This document shows positions 47,825 to 57,229 of a stretch of 64,000 nt of DNA, in pieces; the stretch's first letter is position 1; each line of letters begins with the position of its first letter. Under the pieces are notes generated by a model. The model was not told the origin of the DNA. It did no database searches and was given only the letters and a program-made list of their open reading frames with translations. The DNA lies in assembly GCF_018474025.1 (NCBI RefSeq), contig NZ_JAHCTA010000001.1:372001-436000 (forward strand), read 5' to 3'. The DNA is from Alteromonas oceanisediminis (GTDB taxonomy: Bacteria > Pseudomonadota > Gammaproteobacteria > Enterobacterales > Alteromonadaceae). A program made the position numbers and the translations under genes.

Positions 47825-50326
47825 ATGAATAATAGTGCGAGTCAGTCAAGTTCGGGAAGTGAAGAAGCAACCAACCCCATTGTTATTGTCACTGGCGCAT
47901 CCGGTAACATAGGCGCTAACCTTTGTCAGGCGCTATCCCCCAATTACACCACCATCGGTTTAGATGTTGAAGCTTGTGAGGATGCCGATGATAGCTACGA
48001 ATGCGATCTCACTTCATTGGCTTCTATTGAATTGATATTGCATAAAATACGCGAAAAACACGGAGAACAGATCGCTGCTGTATTTAATTTAGCTGCCTAT
48101 TTTGATTTTACCGGTAAGTCACACCCACTATATGACCAGTTAAATGTTCAGGGAACGGCGGCTCTGCTAGACGCCTTGCAATCGTTTCATGTCGACCGGT
48201 TTATTTACGCTTCAACCATGCTAGTGCATCAAGCGGCAGAGCCCGGTATCAAGATTGATGAATCGACGCCTATCGATCCTCAGTGGGCTTATCCTGAGTC
48301 AAAAGCGAAGGCGGAGGAAGCCGTCAAAGCGCACTGCAAAGACATACCCTATAGTATTATACGTTTAGCGGGTCTGTACGATGATGAAAGTGCTGTACCC
48401 ACGCTGTCTTACCAGATAGCTCGTATCTATGAAAAAGACTTTAAAAGCCACGTTTACGCGGGCGATCTGATGGCCGGGCAGGCTTTCATCCACCGGGACG
48501 ACATGCTGGACTTGTTTACACAGGCATTAGACAAGCGCAACGAGCTCCCACAACAACATGAAATTCTGGCGGGTGAAGAAAGCGTTATGGGCTACCGAGC
48601 CTTACAAAACCGTATCGGGCAATTAGTTTTCGGCGAGCAGACGTGGGATACCTTCACCGTGCCAGAACAGCTTGCAAAAGCCGGAGCTTGGGTGCAGGAA
48701 AAGTCAGAGCCCATTATACCGGACGCGATTGATTACGGTGAAAAACCCTTTATTAGACCGTTCATGATCGATCTGGCTTCTCAGCACTATCATCTTGATA
48801 TTAGCAAGGCAAAAGCCGAGCTGTCATGGGCACCAAAATATTCCATCTACGATAAGCTAGCAGACATCATTGCCGCCCTAAAAGCGGATCCCTCTCACTG
48901 GTATCAGGTTAACGGGATCACCCGCCCCGACTGGATACAAACCGCCGCAGAAAAGAATGAACAACCTCACGAGCTGCGCAAAAAGCATGAAAAAATCTTT
49001 CGTCAACAACACCGTCAGTTTTTGTGGGCGCACTTTATCAATATGGGCTTGGGATTATGGCTGCTATGCGCTCCTTTCCTTATGGGGTATGAATCGCAGG
49101 CCATGCAATGGAGCAACATCGGCTCGGGTGTTGCAGTCCTGCTGTTCAGTTATATCGCGTTGTCGTGGCGACATAGTTGGGCGCGCTGGGCAACCGGCGC
49201 TATGGGTTTGTGGCTACTGGCCGCCCCATTAGTGTTTTGGGCGCCAACCGCTGCCGCCTATTTGAATGACACGCTGGTGGGGATGTTGGTCATCGGTTTT
49301 GCGGTGTGTTCCAGGCCTACCCCAGGGGTATCCTGCGTTGCCGCTGAAACAGGCCCGACCGTTCCACCAGGGTGGGAGTTTAACCCATCCGGTTGGTTAC
49401 AGCGTATGCCAATCATCATTCTGGCTTTCGTCGGATTCTTTATTTCGCGCTATCTATGTGCCTATCAACTTGGCCATATCGATGCAGTCTGGGACCCATT
49501 TTTCGGTGGTTCAGCCAGCGATCCGCAAAACGGCACAGAAGAAATTATTACGTCAGCTTTTTCTAAAGCGTGGCCAGTACCGGATGCCGGTTTGGGCGCC
49601 ATGACATATGCGCTTGAAATTATAACTGGCTTAATGGGTTCAGTCCGACGTTGGCGCACCATGCCTTGGCTAGTCATGCTGTTTGGTATCATGATAGTGC
49701 CCTTGGGCGCTGTCTCAATATTTTTCATTATCATTCAACCCATCCTCCTCGGTACGTGGTGCACATTGTGCCTTATCGCGGCGGCCGCCATGCTCATCCA
49801 GATTCCTTATTCGCTGGACGAACTTATTGCGACTTCAGAATTTCTGTATCGCCGTAAAAAGCAAGGCCGCCCACTGCTGCGCATCTTTTTTATGGGCGAT
49901 ACTGATAAAGGTCAATGGGACAACAAAAAGGATAATTTTGAACGTCCCGCCAGCACTATCATCAAAGATATGCTCGGTGGCGGGGTGACCTTGCCATGGA
50001 ATCTCGCAGTGTGCATTCCAATCGGCATCTGGTTGATGTTTACGCGTGTCACGCTGGGCGCTGATGGGGGGATGGCAAACGCGGATCACCTTATCGGAGC
50101 GTTGGCCATTACCGTGGTGATCACAGCGCTGGCGGAATCAGGCCGTACGGTTCGATATGCACTGATCCCGCTTGGCGCCGCATTGTTTGTTACGCCATTT
50201 GTATACGATGCCAGTGTGGCAGCGATTATTTCCAGTGTGCTATGCGGTGCAGCATTGATTGCATTGAGCTTCCCCAAAGGCACTATCCACAACAGCTATG
50301 GTTTGTGGGATAAGACCATTGTTTAA
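47825..50326 (+). CDS. Epimerase-SPW-VKOR multi-domain membrane protein
   Basis: 833 residues. Residues 15-330: an extended short-chain dehydrogenase/epimerase, with Rossmann GASGNIGANL and the Y-x-x-x-K pair YPESK. Residues 395-490: hydrophobic SPW-type repeats (HFINMGLGLWLLCAPFLMG; WATGAMGLWLLAAPLVFW). Residues 525-680: a vitamin K epoxide reductase-like domain with its redox motif CTLC at 646-649. Residues 720-825: four more membrane helices. Such fusions are sometimes annotated as VKOR family; the epimerase half lies in the cytosol and the VKOR centre faces the periplasmic side. Start ATG 47825 has GGGAG upstream. Linking quinone/disulfide redox to a sugar-nucleotide reaction is a hypothesis only. 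Confidence 0.8.
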   Translation: MNNSASQSSSGSEEATNPIVIVTGASGNIGANLCQALSPNYTTIGLDVEACEDADDSYECDLTSLASIELILHKIREKHGEQIAAVFNLAAYFDFTGKSHPLYDQLNVQGTAALLDALQSFHVDRFIYASTMLVHQAAEPGIKIDESTPIDPQWAYPESKAKAEEAVKAHCKDIPYSIIRLAGLYDDESAVPTLSYQIARIYEKDFKSHVYAGDLMAGQAFIHRDDMLDLFTQALDKRNELPQQHEILAGEESVMGYRALQNRIGQLVFGEQTWDTFTVPEQLAKAGAWVQEKSEPIIPDAIDYGEKPFIRPFMIDLASQHYHLDISKAKAELSWAPKYSIYDKLADIIAALKADPSHWYQVNGITRPDWIQTAAEKNEQPHELRKKHEKIFRQQHRQFLWAHFINMGLGLWLLCAPFLMGYESQAMQWSNIGSGVAVLLFSYIALSWRHSWARWATGAMGLWLLAAPLVFWAPTAAAYLNDTLVGMLVIGFAVCSRPTPGVSCVAAETGPTVPPGWEFNPSGWLQRMPIIILAFVGFFISRYLCAYQLGHIDAVWDPFFGGSASDPQNGTEEIITSAFSKAWPVPDAGLGAMTYALEIITGLMGSVRRWRTMPWLVMLFGIMIVPLGAVSIFFIIIQPILLGTWCTLCLIAAAAMLIQIPYSLDELIATSEFLYRRKKQGRPLLRIFFMGDTDKGQWDNKKDNFERPASTIIKDMLGGGVTLPWNLAVCIPIGIWLMFTRVTLGADGGMANADHLIGALAITVVITALAESGRTVRYALIPLGAALFVTPFVYDASVAAIISSVLCGAALIALSFPKGTIHNSYGLWDKTIV

Positions 50327-51082
50327 CGGGTTCTCAATCGGCGTTAATTTAGCCATTTTTTGTGCACTTGCCGGTATTGTTTGGCTGGCCGGAACGCGAC
50401 TTTCGTACCTGATTGATGCCATTGCAGAGCAAACCCAGATTGCGCGAGCGTTCTTAGGCTTAATTTTACTGGCAACCGCAACGGAATTACCTGAATTCGT
50501 TACCACGATCACAGCCTCATCCAGTGGCAATGGAACGCTAGCGCTCAATAACATGTTCGGTGGCATGTTGATGCAACTCGCGGTGCTGAGTGCTGCTGAC
50601 TGGTGCGTAAAAGATGGCACCTTATGCGCAAAACCACACAAGCCTAATGTTGCTGTTGCAGGCCTTCTTTGTATCGTGCCGATGGCGGCTGTGTTAATTG
50701 CCAGCCTGTTTTCAGATTGGCTGAGTGTTTCAATGTTTGGCGCACAACGCATCGGATTGGGCAGCTTAGTGGTCGGTGTGCTCTATTTAATCGCAATGTA
50801 TCTTCTAAAAACCATGCAAGGCCGTGATACCTGGAGCGCGGTCGACTTGCCTGACGAACAGCGAAGTTCTGACGATAGGCGCGAGAATAAATTTGATGAC
50901 AAGTCGCGTAGCTATTTAATCAGTTTCTCAATTGTATGTGCGCTGGAATAGCCATAACCGCTATCTACTGCATCGCACTATTGATGCGTGCAAAACGCAA
51001 AGTGGCCGGCATGGGGTTGGAATCGTGGATACTCGCCTTGTGTTATGTGGCGAGCTTAGGAGTGCTATTCAGTTTGCGCTAG
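50298..51082 (+). pseudogene. Cation/Ca2+ exchanger (CaCA half-domain) with a frameshift
   Basis: The first frame (50298-50951) encodes an N-terminal half-exchanger: membrane helices and the alpha-repeat ATATELPEFVTTITASSSGNGTLALNNMFGG, in the style of the CaCA family. The frame ends at a TAG at 50949-50951, in the middle of a hydrophobic helix. Moving one base restores the helix (CAGIAITAIYCIALLMRAKRK) and a further helix up to TAG 51080-51082. A one-base indel near 50930-50945 therefore probably broke it. The start overlaps the previous gene by 29 bases. A programmed frameshift is not excluded. With two half-repeats missing, it would have worked as a homodimer. Confidence 0.65.
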
Positions 51083-51131
51083 GTAATTTGCCCAGACATT
51101 AGCGCAGAAAATTGCATTATCTTAGTATCTC

Positions 51132-51470
51132 TCATAAATTTTGATGTAAAGCCTGTGTAAAGACATCGACCGGAATGATCGCGCCAGGATGTTGAATAAC
51201 GATAGAGGCGGCGGCTGAAGCAAGCTGTACCGAATCGGCAATCGTCCGCCCCTCGAGCCGCGCACCAAGATATACCCCGTTAAAGGCATCCCCCGCAGAG
51301 GTTGTATCCACTACATTCTTTGCGGGGATGACAGTATGGGTAGATCGTTTTCTACCGTGTTTAGCACTGTCATCAAAGGTCACTACCGAGTGACCGCTTT
51401 GAAAGATTTTTAGTTGTGGGTGCTGGTGAAGCGTAACAGTCAACTTAACTGAATCAGACTTAAAACTAAT
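51132..51470 (-). pseudogene. kdgK: KDG kinase (PfkB family) C-terminal fragment
   Basis: About 113 readable codons with the PfkB C-terminal signature VVDTTSAGDAFNGVYLGARLEGR (catalytic Asp in SAGDAF) and the following IVIQHPGAIIP, which is the KdgK phrase. The N-terminal 190-200 residues are missing, and the frame closes at a TGA about 51468-51470. The missing part is replaced by the IS3-type remnant, so an insertion or deletion at the island edge cut the gene. Not functional. Related kinases (ribokinase, fructokinase) share the motif, so the name is tentative. Confidence 0.7.
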
Positions 51471-51489
51471 TCAAATTAACCGCCGTTTC

Positions 51490-51890
51490 GATTAATGGCA
51501 CGATGGTAGCGCGTTTTCTCGACCAAATGATTGAGCAGCGTGGCAAGCCTAACTCAGTTGTTTGCGACAACGGCACCGAATATACCAGTAAAGCTATGTT
51601 CTTTTGGAGTAAACAAAGCGACGTAAAACAGAGTTTTATTCAGCCGGGCAAACCAACACAAAACGCATTTATTGAAAGTTTAAATGGCAAATTTAGAAAT
51701 GAATGCCTAAACCAGCATTGGTTCAGGACCTTGGACGAAGCGCGTTACGAAATAGAGCTATGGCGAGAACACTACAACAATATTCGACCCCATAGTTCGC
51801 TTAATTTTATGTCGCCAGTTGAGTTTGCAAAACAGGCAACATAATATAAAAAATCTCTTCCGTGAATTGGTACTAATCTCGGGGATAGGT
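51490..51890 (+). mobile_element. IS3-family element remnant
   Basis: Only the 3' end of the transposase survives, with downstream sequence to about 51890 that might hold one end of the element. No inverted-repeat partner or orfA was found. It marks the left border of the AT-rich island. Confidence 0.55.
51503..51844 (+). pseudogene. IS3-family transposase OrfB, C-terminal fragment
   Basis: 113 residues of the DDE/integrase core: VVCDNGTEYTSKAM (second Asp), then PTQNAFIESLNGKFRNECLN (the catalytic Glu) and the ending HYNNIRPHSSLNFMSPVEFA. The first Asp and the helix-turn-helix half are missing, so the transposase is dead. The pattern suits the IS407/IS51 groups of IS3. It lies head to head with the broken kdgK gene. 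Confidence 0.85.
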
Positions 51891-52054
51891 CAATTTAGTT
51901 ATAAAATTACGGCAGGTGACGTATAAGGAACTGCAATAGTGAATAGGCGAAGTCATTGCCTTAACCCATGCAAGCCTATAATGATAGTAAGGAGACTTAC
52001 TAGTCGATATTCTTATATTGCTCGTTAAGTTAAGTTAAGTGTTGAAGCCAACTA

Positions 52055-52972
52055 TTAAGTGAGGTCTTTAGCGATAGATAGATGCCGTTTAAGAAGTGTA
52101 GATGCCCACTCTCTGTCGTTCTTAGATAATGCATCAATGATTGTCAGATGTTCTTCACATGATTGAATAATTCTGATGTGGTCATGTGTTTGCATGTAAT
52201 CAAATTCTAATACTTGGCGAATTCGGTTTTGATGCTTTACGGATTCAATATAGAATTGATTGTTAGAAAACTCAGCAAGTAGCTCGTGAAATCGCCTATT
52301 CATATCAAAAACTTTAAGCATCGTTTCTACAGAGGTTCTTCGCTTTGAGTCAATGTTCCTCTGCGAATTATCAATGGTCAATTTGTGCTCCGCTTTAATT
52401 CTTGAGAGTAGTATTTGGTCAACTTCAAATGTATCGACTAATAATGACGCTGGCTCAAGCGCAAGTCTAAAATTGTAGGAATCTCTCTTAAGCGTCGCAG
52501 ACGCTGGACTCACAAGAATTTTCCAGCCGTGCCCCGACTCCCTGTGAATGATACCGTCTTGCTTCAACCGATTTAGTGTTTTGGTAAGTACACTGCGCTT
52601 TATTTCGTATCGATTAACTAGTTCGGTTTCATTGACTGAGGTTGGCAATAAATTCTTACCGCAATCTCTTATTATGTTGAAATATAGTTTATCTTCTTCA
52701 CTGGCTGGAAGTTTTTGAACAACGCTGTCAAGTTTCGATTTGTCAAAATTAAAATAATAGCCCTTATTCTGAACATAAGTGAAAACGCCGGCTTTTGCAA
52801 GAAACCCAAGTACTGCCCTAACGGGTGTTCGACTCACGTTAAGATAATCAATCAATAAAGACTCTGTAATATGATCCCCATTTTTTACATTATCCAATTT
52901 TAAAAATTCAATTGTTTTTCGAGTAAGTTCGACCTGCAGCGAGTTTAGTGACTCAATAGATTCCATATTCAC
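52055..52972 (-). CDS. GntR-family regulator with two DNA-binding regions and FCD domain
   Basis: 305 residues. The first winged helix (about 12-65; SLLIDYLNVSRTPVRAVLGFLAKAGVF) is followed by a second HTH-like part (about 95-155; ETELVNRYEIKRSVLTKTLNRLKQDGIIHRES) and a helical FCD effector domain (about 175-300; YNFRLALEPASLLV, FHELLAEFSNNQFY, EEHLTIIDALSKND). Ordinary FadR/FCD regulators have only one HTH, so the double form is uncommon. The Arg/His contacts of the FCD metal site are partly visible. It is divergent (in position) from the amidase-transport genes across the PaiB gene, and is their likely regulator. AT-rich codon use matches the island. Confidence 0.82.
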   Translation of the reverse strand: MNMESIESLNSLQVELTRKTIEFLKLDNVKNGDHITESLLIDYLNVSRTPVRAVLGFLAKAGVFTYVQNKGYYFNFDKSKLDSVVQKLPASEEDKLYFNIIRDCGKNLLPTSVNETELVNRYEIKRSVLTKTLNRLKQDGIIHRESGHGWKILVSPASATLKRDSYNFRLALEPASLLVDTFEVDQILLSRIKAEHKLTIDNSQRNIDSKRRTSVETMLKVFDMNRRFHELLAEFSNNQFYIESVKHQNRIRQVLEFDYMQTHDHIRIIQSCEEHLTIIDALSKNDREWASTLLKRHLSIAKDLT

Positions 52973-53057
52973 ACATTATATGATTTGAATTTTTGAAGGA
53001 TATAATAACAAATAAGAATGTAAATCGTAATGGCGCAATAAATCAGTACTCCTTGAC

Positions 53058-53699
53058 TCATTGACGGGTTTTGCCACGAGCGCGTTTGCTCAATTGCGTT
53101 TTCAAAACTTTTGCCATTGATTTGTTCTCGTGTTTTTCAAGGCGTTCGATCGCACTAATTACACTTTTTAAATCTTCTAAACTTTTGTCCTGGCTTAGCT
53201 TTTCTGCAAAGTGGATTGAATGGATCTCGATAGTAAATGCTGTGATCTGTTTCAGAAACGCATGTAAATTTGATTCGCAAACATCTTTGAATGACCACCG
53301 TCGCGGCTGTTTTGATTCAAATTTTTCAATGGTTTTGTCTAAGACAGCTTTAGTCTCATCTAGGTCATCTACAAATGTCATTGTCCCATCGACATGGCAG
53401 GCTTGATAGTTCCATGTTGGGACATCGTCGTCACCTTCGTAACTGCTTGCGCTCACATAGTGGTCCGGTCCGGAAAAGATAGCTTTTACTGAAATTCCGT
53501 CTTCTTTGGCCTGCGGATTTCGCTTTGCAAAATGTCCTAAAAGTTTGAATGCCGACTCGGTCTTGTAAAGCACTAAAGGAATATGTGTCGCATGTATTTG
53601 CTTATTTGCACTAATTAAAACAGCAAATGGATGTCGAGCAATAAAATCAAGCGCATCATGTTCATTAGTATTTTTAAAATAGTGTGGAATGTACATCAA
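53058..53699 (-). CDS. PaiB-like FMN-binding split-barrel protein
   Basis: 213 residues with the PaiB/FMN-binding signature: YIPHYFKN at the start, FIARHPFAVLISANKQIHATHIPLVL, GHFAKRNPQ, the flavin-binding AIFSGPDHYVSASSYE, VPTWNYQACHVDG and KLSQDKS at the end. PaiB represses sporulation and protease genes in Bacillus, but most bacterial relatives are uncharacterised; it may be an FMN-dependent oxidoreductase or regulator. It points away from the amidase gene (79-bp divergent gap) and is followed by the GntR gene on the same strand, so both may be expressed together. Confidence 0.8.
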   Translation of the reverse strand: MMYIPHYFKNTNEHDALDFIARHPFAVLISANKQIHATHIPLVLYKTESAFKLLGHFAKRNPQAKEDGISVKAIFSGPDHYVSASSYEGDDDVPTWNYQACHVDGTMTFVDDLDETKAVLDKTIEKFESKQPRRWSFKDVCESNLHAFLKQITAFTIEIHSIHFAEKLSQDKSLEDLKSVISAIERLEKHENKSMAKVLKTQLSKRARGKTRQ

Positions 53700-53778
53700 G
53701 TTAAACCTTTAAAAATTAAATTGCATTATATACAAAAATAATACAATATAAAAATATAAAGTAACGAGGAGTCGATAA

Positions 53779-55242
53779 ATGGCGGTTGTATCTGACTTAC
53801 CCAATTTTGATGGTTTGGGCATAGCACAGCTTATTAAGAATAAAGAGATTAGTTATCAAGACGTTTGCGAAACCACTTTTTACCTCATAGATAAACTCAA
53901 TCCAAAATTAAATGCCGTGGTAAGGCCGATGAAAGAGCAGGCATCGCAGATTGTTTCACAGTGCGACAATCAAAGTAACGTTCCTGAAAGTTTCTCGGGT
54001 GTGCCGATAGTACTCAAGGATGAGTACTTATCTTATGCAAATATGCCAAATGATCACAGTAGTATGTTAGGGCAAGGGTTCACTCGTAGTTATCACACTC
54101 ACCTAGTCGAAAAATATTTGCAAGCTGGTATGATGGTGGTTGGTAAAGCAAATCTGCCCGAGCTTGGGGCTTCAGTGACAACTGATGCCAAGTTATACGG
54201 CCCATGCAAAAACCCGTGGAATGTTGACTATAACTCTGGCGGTTCAAGCGGAGGCTCCTCCTCTGCAGTAGCTGCTGGGATAGTACCAGTCGCATACGCA
54301 AACGATGGTGCAGGTTCTATTCGTATACCAGCGTCCTGTTGCGGCCTTTTTGGCTTGAAACCGACCCGCGGACGAGTCTCTACCGCACCAGACGGTGGTG
54401 AGTACTGGAACGGTTTGGTCATAGAGCATGCAGTTACAAGAAGCGTCAGGGACAGTGCTCATTTATTAGATATTACAGCCGGGTATCAACCCGGTGACTT
54501 TTATTGCGCGCCTCCTCAAGAAGAAAGTTATTTAAATGCAACATCAAGGCCGCCAAAGCCCCTAAGAATCGCGTTTTCTGCTCAACCGCCTTATGAGGCA
54601 AATATAGACCCAGAATGTATTAGCGCAATCCATGAAACAGCGAAACTATGTGAGGAACTTGGCCACAATGTCGAAGAATGTAGTCCCAAATTTGACGGCG
54701 AAGCAATGCGTCTTAATCTTACAAAACTTCTTCAGATACATCTTGCCTATGGTATCGATGATTTGGCATCTCATTTTAAACGCCCTATCAATAAAGACCT
54801 TATTGAAAATTCGACCTTTGAATTGGCAATGCGAGGTAAGTCTTTAGGTGCGGTTGAATTTCTAGGGGTCTTAGAGTCATTTACGCAATTATCTAGAGAA
54901 TTAGCGAGTTTTTGGCAAATGTATGATGTGCTGTTAACCCCCACGCTTGCTTCACCCTCAGTTAAAAATGGCTTTATTTATACGGATGATCCTGACCCAG
55001 ACCGCTATTTGAAAAGATTTTTTGATTTCATCCCTTTTACGCCTATCGCGAACATTATTGGCCATCCGGCAATGACTGTTCCACTGGGCATGTCCTCTTC
55101 TGGCTTACCAATAGGCAGCCAATTCATTGGCAGATTTGGCGATGAAGTAACCTTGTTGCAACTCGCTATACAACTTGAGTCAGCCTCCCCTTGGATATCA
55201 AGAAAGCCTACCGTTAGCGCTTGGGCAGAAGGTATATTTTAA
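53779..55242 (+). CDS. Amidase (amidase-signature family)
   Basis: 487 residues with the complete Ser-cisSer-Lys triad: Lys 80 (PIVLKDE), cis-Ser 156 ([14 protein letters not shown]) and nucleophile Ser 180 ([11 protein letters not shown]). The core matches amidases acting on carboxamides and aryl-acylamides; no GatA or urea-amidolyase features are seen. First gene of the plus-strand cluster with a hydrolase, a C45 protein and a dipeptide-type importer, so it likely opens an amide bond in the imported substrate. No signal peptide, therefore cytosolic. ATG 53779 has GAGGAG upstream. The regulator genes are divergent. Confidence 0.9.
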   Translation: MAVVSDLPNFDGLGIAQLIKNKEISYQDVCETTFYLIDKLNPKLNAVVRPMKEQASQIVSQCDNQSNVPESFSGVPIVLKDEYLSYANMPNDHSSMLGQGFTRSYHTHLVEKYLQAGMMVVGKANLPELGASVTTDAKLYGPCKNPWNVDYNSGGSSGGSSSAVAAGIVPVAYANDGAGSIRIPASCCGLFGLKPTRGRVSTAPDGGEYWNGLVIEHAVTRSVRDSAHLLDITAGYQPGDFYCAPPQEESYLNATSRPPKPLRIAFSAQPPYEANIDPECISAIHETAKLCEELGHNVEECSPKFDGEAMRLNLTKLLQIHLAYGIDDLASHFKRPINKDLIENSTFELAMRGKSLGAVEFLGVLESFTQLSRELASFWQMYDVLLTPTLASPSVKNGFIYTDDPDPDRYLKRFFDFIPFTPIANIIGHPAMTVPLGMSSSGLPIGSQFIGRFGDEVTLLQLAIQLESASPWISRKPTVSAWAEGIF

Positions 55243-55264
55243 TTGTGAAGTATTGGAGAAAAGA

Positions 55265-56107
55265 ATGAAGCGTGAAGGCCACGGAAAAAAATTAAGTTAC
55301 TACGATTGGGGAACAACTCCTTTTTTCGCGCTACAGCATGACAAGCGAGTTAGCTATTGTTTGTTCGTACCAGAGACGTACGAAGAGGAAAGCGATAAGC
55401 GCTATGAACTGATAGTTTTAATACACGGCACTGAAAGAGGTGCGTCTAAATATCGAGATTCTTTCGTTGATTTTGCGAATAGCTACGATTGTATCGTATT
55501 AGCGCCTCTGTTCCCAGTAGGGCTTTGTGGCCCAGGGGAACTGGATAATTATAAATTAATAAAGCAAGGTGATTTTCGTTTTGATAACTTACTTTTAGAA
55601 ATGGTGAATGAGGTCAATGCAAAGTATCGATTAGCGTCTGAAAAGTTTTTTCTACATGGATTTTCTGGCGGCGGGCATTTTACGCACCGTTTTTTCTATT
55701 TACATCCTCATCGCTTGCATGCTATTTCGATAGGAGCGCCTGGCGTAGTCACCCTGCTTGATACTTCTCTTAATTGGTGGACAGGTGTAAAAGATATCGA
55801 AGCACAATTTGGTATATCGATTGATTGGGAACAACTCAAACAGGTCAAGGTCCAGATGGTGGTAGGAGACCAAGATAAACAAACTTGGGAGATTACGATA
55901 CCTGAAGATTCTTCTTGGTGGATGACGGGCGCAAATGATGCTGGCGCTACTAGAATCGAAAGGTTAAACGCGCTGAAAGCATCTTTTGAAAAGCACTCTA
56001 TTCACTGCGAATTTTGTTTGGTGCCGGGCATCGCTCATGACGGGTGGGCCGTGCTCGATGATGTAAAGCGATTTTTCGCAAACACTCTTAAGTCTTTAAA
56101 AGGGTAG
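55265..56107 (+). CDS. Alpha/beta-fold hydrolase (esterase-like)
   Basis: 280 residues from ATG 55265 (GGAG 8-9 bases before it). A 5' extension to 55175 would overlap the amidase and is rejected. Oxyanion loop LIVLIHGTERGAS, nucleophile elbow HGFSGGGHF with Ser 134 and a possible acid and His near the end (VPGIAHDGW). This resembles esterases of the poly(3-hydroxybutyrate) depolymerase/feruloyl-esterase class more than peptidases. It starts 22 bases after the amidase and is followed three bases later by the C45 gene. Probably cytosolic. Specific ester or amide substrate unknown. Confidence 0.82.
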   Translation: MKREGHGKKLSYYDWGTTPFFALQHDKRVSYCLFVPETYEEESDKRYELIVLIHGTERGASKYRDSFVDFANSYDCIVLAPLFPVGLCGPGELDNYKLIKQGDFRFDNLLLEMVNEVNAKYRLASEKFFLHGFSGGGHFTHRFFYLHPHRLHAISIGAPGVVTLLDTSLNWWTGVKDIEAQFGISIDWEQLKQVKVQMVVGDQDKQTWEITIPEDSSWWMTGANDAGATRIERLNALKASFEKHSIHCEFCLVPGIAHDGWAVLDDVKRFFANTLKSLKG

Positions 56108-56110
56108 CCC

Positions 56111-57226
56111 ATGTCAAAACTGTTTAAACATATCCGAATAAGCGGTTCACCGTTCGAACGAGGAATCAGTTACGGACAGCAAGCAAGCCCTGAAATTAAA
56201 CTCGCCATTGAAACTTACCGCCCTAGCTTTCTGAAGCAAGGACTTAATTGGAGCACGGTGATAGAGCTTGGTGAGAAGTTCGCGAAGAAAGTAGAAGCAT
56301 ACAACCCTGATATGCTCGAAGAACTGAAAGGTATTTCTGAGGGAAGCGGGGCGAAAATTGGCGAAATTGTTGCGTTAAATGCACGTACTGAGTTGTTATA
56401 TGGCGCAAGCGACAAGCAAATTAGTTCAAGTGAGGGGCAAGAAATTAGCGGAGAAGGCTGCACTGGCGCTATCGCGCTGGCGCAAAATACTCAAACAGGT
56501 ACAGTCATTCACGGGCAAAACTGGGATTGGATTGCTGAGTGTGCGGCCTTTACGCTGGTTTTACAAATAGAACAAGCTTACGGGCCAGACCTCATCACCT
56601 TAGTAGAAGCAGGGACCCTTGCAAGATGTGGTATGAATTCTGATGGCATAGCCGTCACTGGAAACTTTCTTAAAACTGATAATGATTTTGGGGTCGATGG
56701 AATACCCGCACCATTTATTCGCAGACAAATTCTAATGTCGTCAAACTTTTACGATGCGATGAATGCCGTCATCACCTCCAATCGCTCATTTTCAATCAAC
56801 GTCATGATTTCTGATGGAAAAGGTGAGGCAATCGATTTTGAAACAACGCCTCGTCGAATTTATACCATGCGACCGGAAGACGGCCTATTAGTGCACTCTA
56901 ACCACTTTCTTTCACCTGCAGCGCAAGTTAACGAGATTGATAAAGCCATTGAGGTGACGCCAGATACCCTCTATAGAGATATAAGAGTGCGTCGTTTGCT
57001 CGAATCTCGTAAAGGTGACATTTGCATTGACGATTTTAAAGAGGCATTTGCCGACAAATACTGTGCGCCATATGCTGTTTGTCGTGATCCGATTGATGGT
57101 CCGGGGGGCTCTTCGTCCGCCACGCTAGCGACCGTTATAATGGATGTTACGAAGGGCGAGATGCATTTGCTGGCATCTCCTTTTGAAAACGATGAGTATC
57201 AAATTTTTCGCTTTGACAAGAAGTAG
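56111..57226 (+). CDS. C45-family acyltransferase/peptidase (penicillin acyltransferase-like)
   Basis: 371 residues. The processed nucleophile is Cys 117 in EGCTGAIAL, the conserved G-C-T of acyl-CoA:6-aminopenicillanic acid acyltransferases. It is followed by HGQNWDWIAECAAF (Asn/Asp with the catalytic region) and the second-chain motifs GMNSDGIAVTGNFL and EAIDFETTPRRIY. These Ntn-hydrolases self-cleave before the Cys and then hydrolyse or transfer acyl groups from amides. No signal peptide is evident. It lies between two other hydrolase genes and the dipeptide-type ABC importer, so its role is probably to remove an acyl group from the imported compound. Bile-salt or acyl-homoserine-lactone amidase roles are alternatives. 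Confidence 0.82.
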   Translation: MSKLFKHIRISGSPFERGISYGQQASPEIKLAIETYRPSFLKQGLNWSTVIELGEKFAKKVEAYNPDMLEELKGISEGSGAKIGEIVALNARTELLYGASDKQISSSEGQEISGEGCTGAIALAQNTQTGTVIHGQNWDWIAECAAFTLVLQIEQAYGPDLITLVEAGTLARCGMNSDGIAVTGNFLKTDNDFGVDGIPAPFIRRQILMSSNFYDAMNAVITSNRSFSINVMISDGKGEAIDFETTPRRIYTMRPEDGLLVHSNHFLSPAAQVNEIDKAIEVTPDTLYRDIRVRRLLESRKGDICIDDFKEAFADKYCAPYAVCRDPIDGPGGSSSATLATVIMDVTKGEMHLLASPFENDEYQIFRFDKK

Positions 57227-57229
57227 AGG

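Noticed and set aside
50298-51082. Programmed frameshift in the cation exchanger
   Set aside because: No clear slippery heptamer or downstream structure; a simple indel is the easier explanation.
52024-52040. TTAAG tandem triplet as a repeat feature
   Set aside because: Three copies of a 5-mer in AT-rich DNA are not beyond chance.
55175-55264. Extended start of the alpha/beta hydrolase
   Set aside because: Would overlap the amidase C-terminus by 68 bases; ATG 55265 has a good ribosome site.
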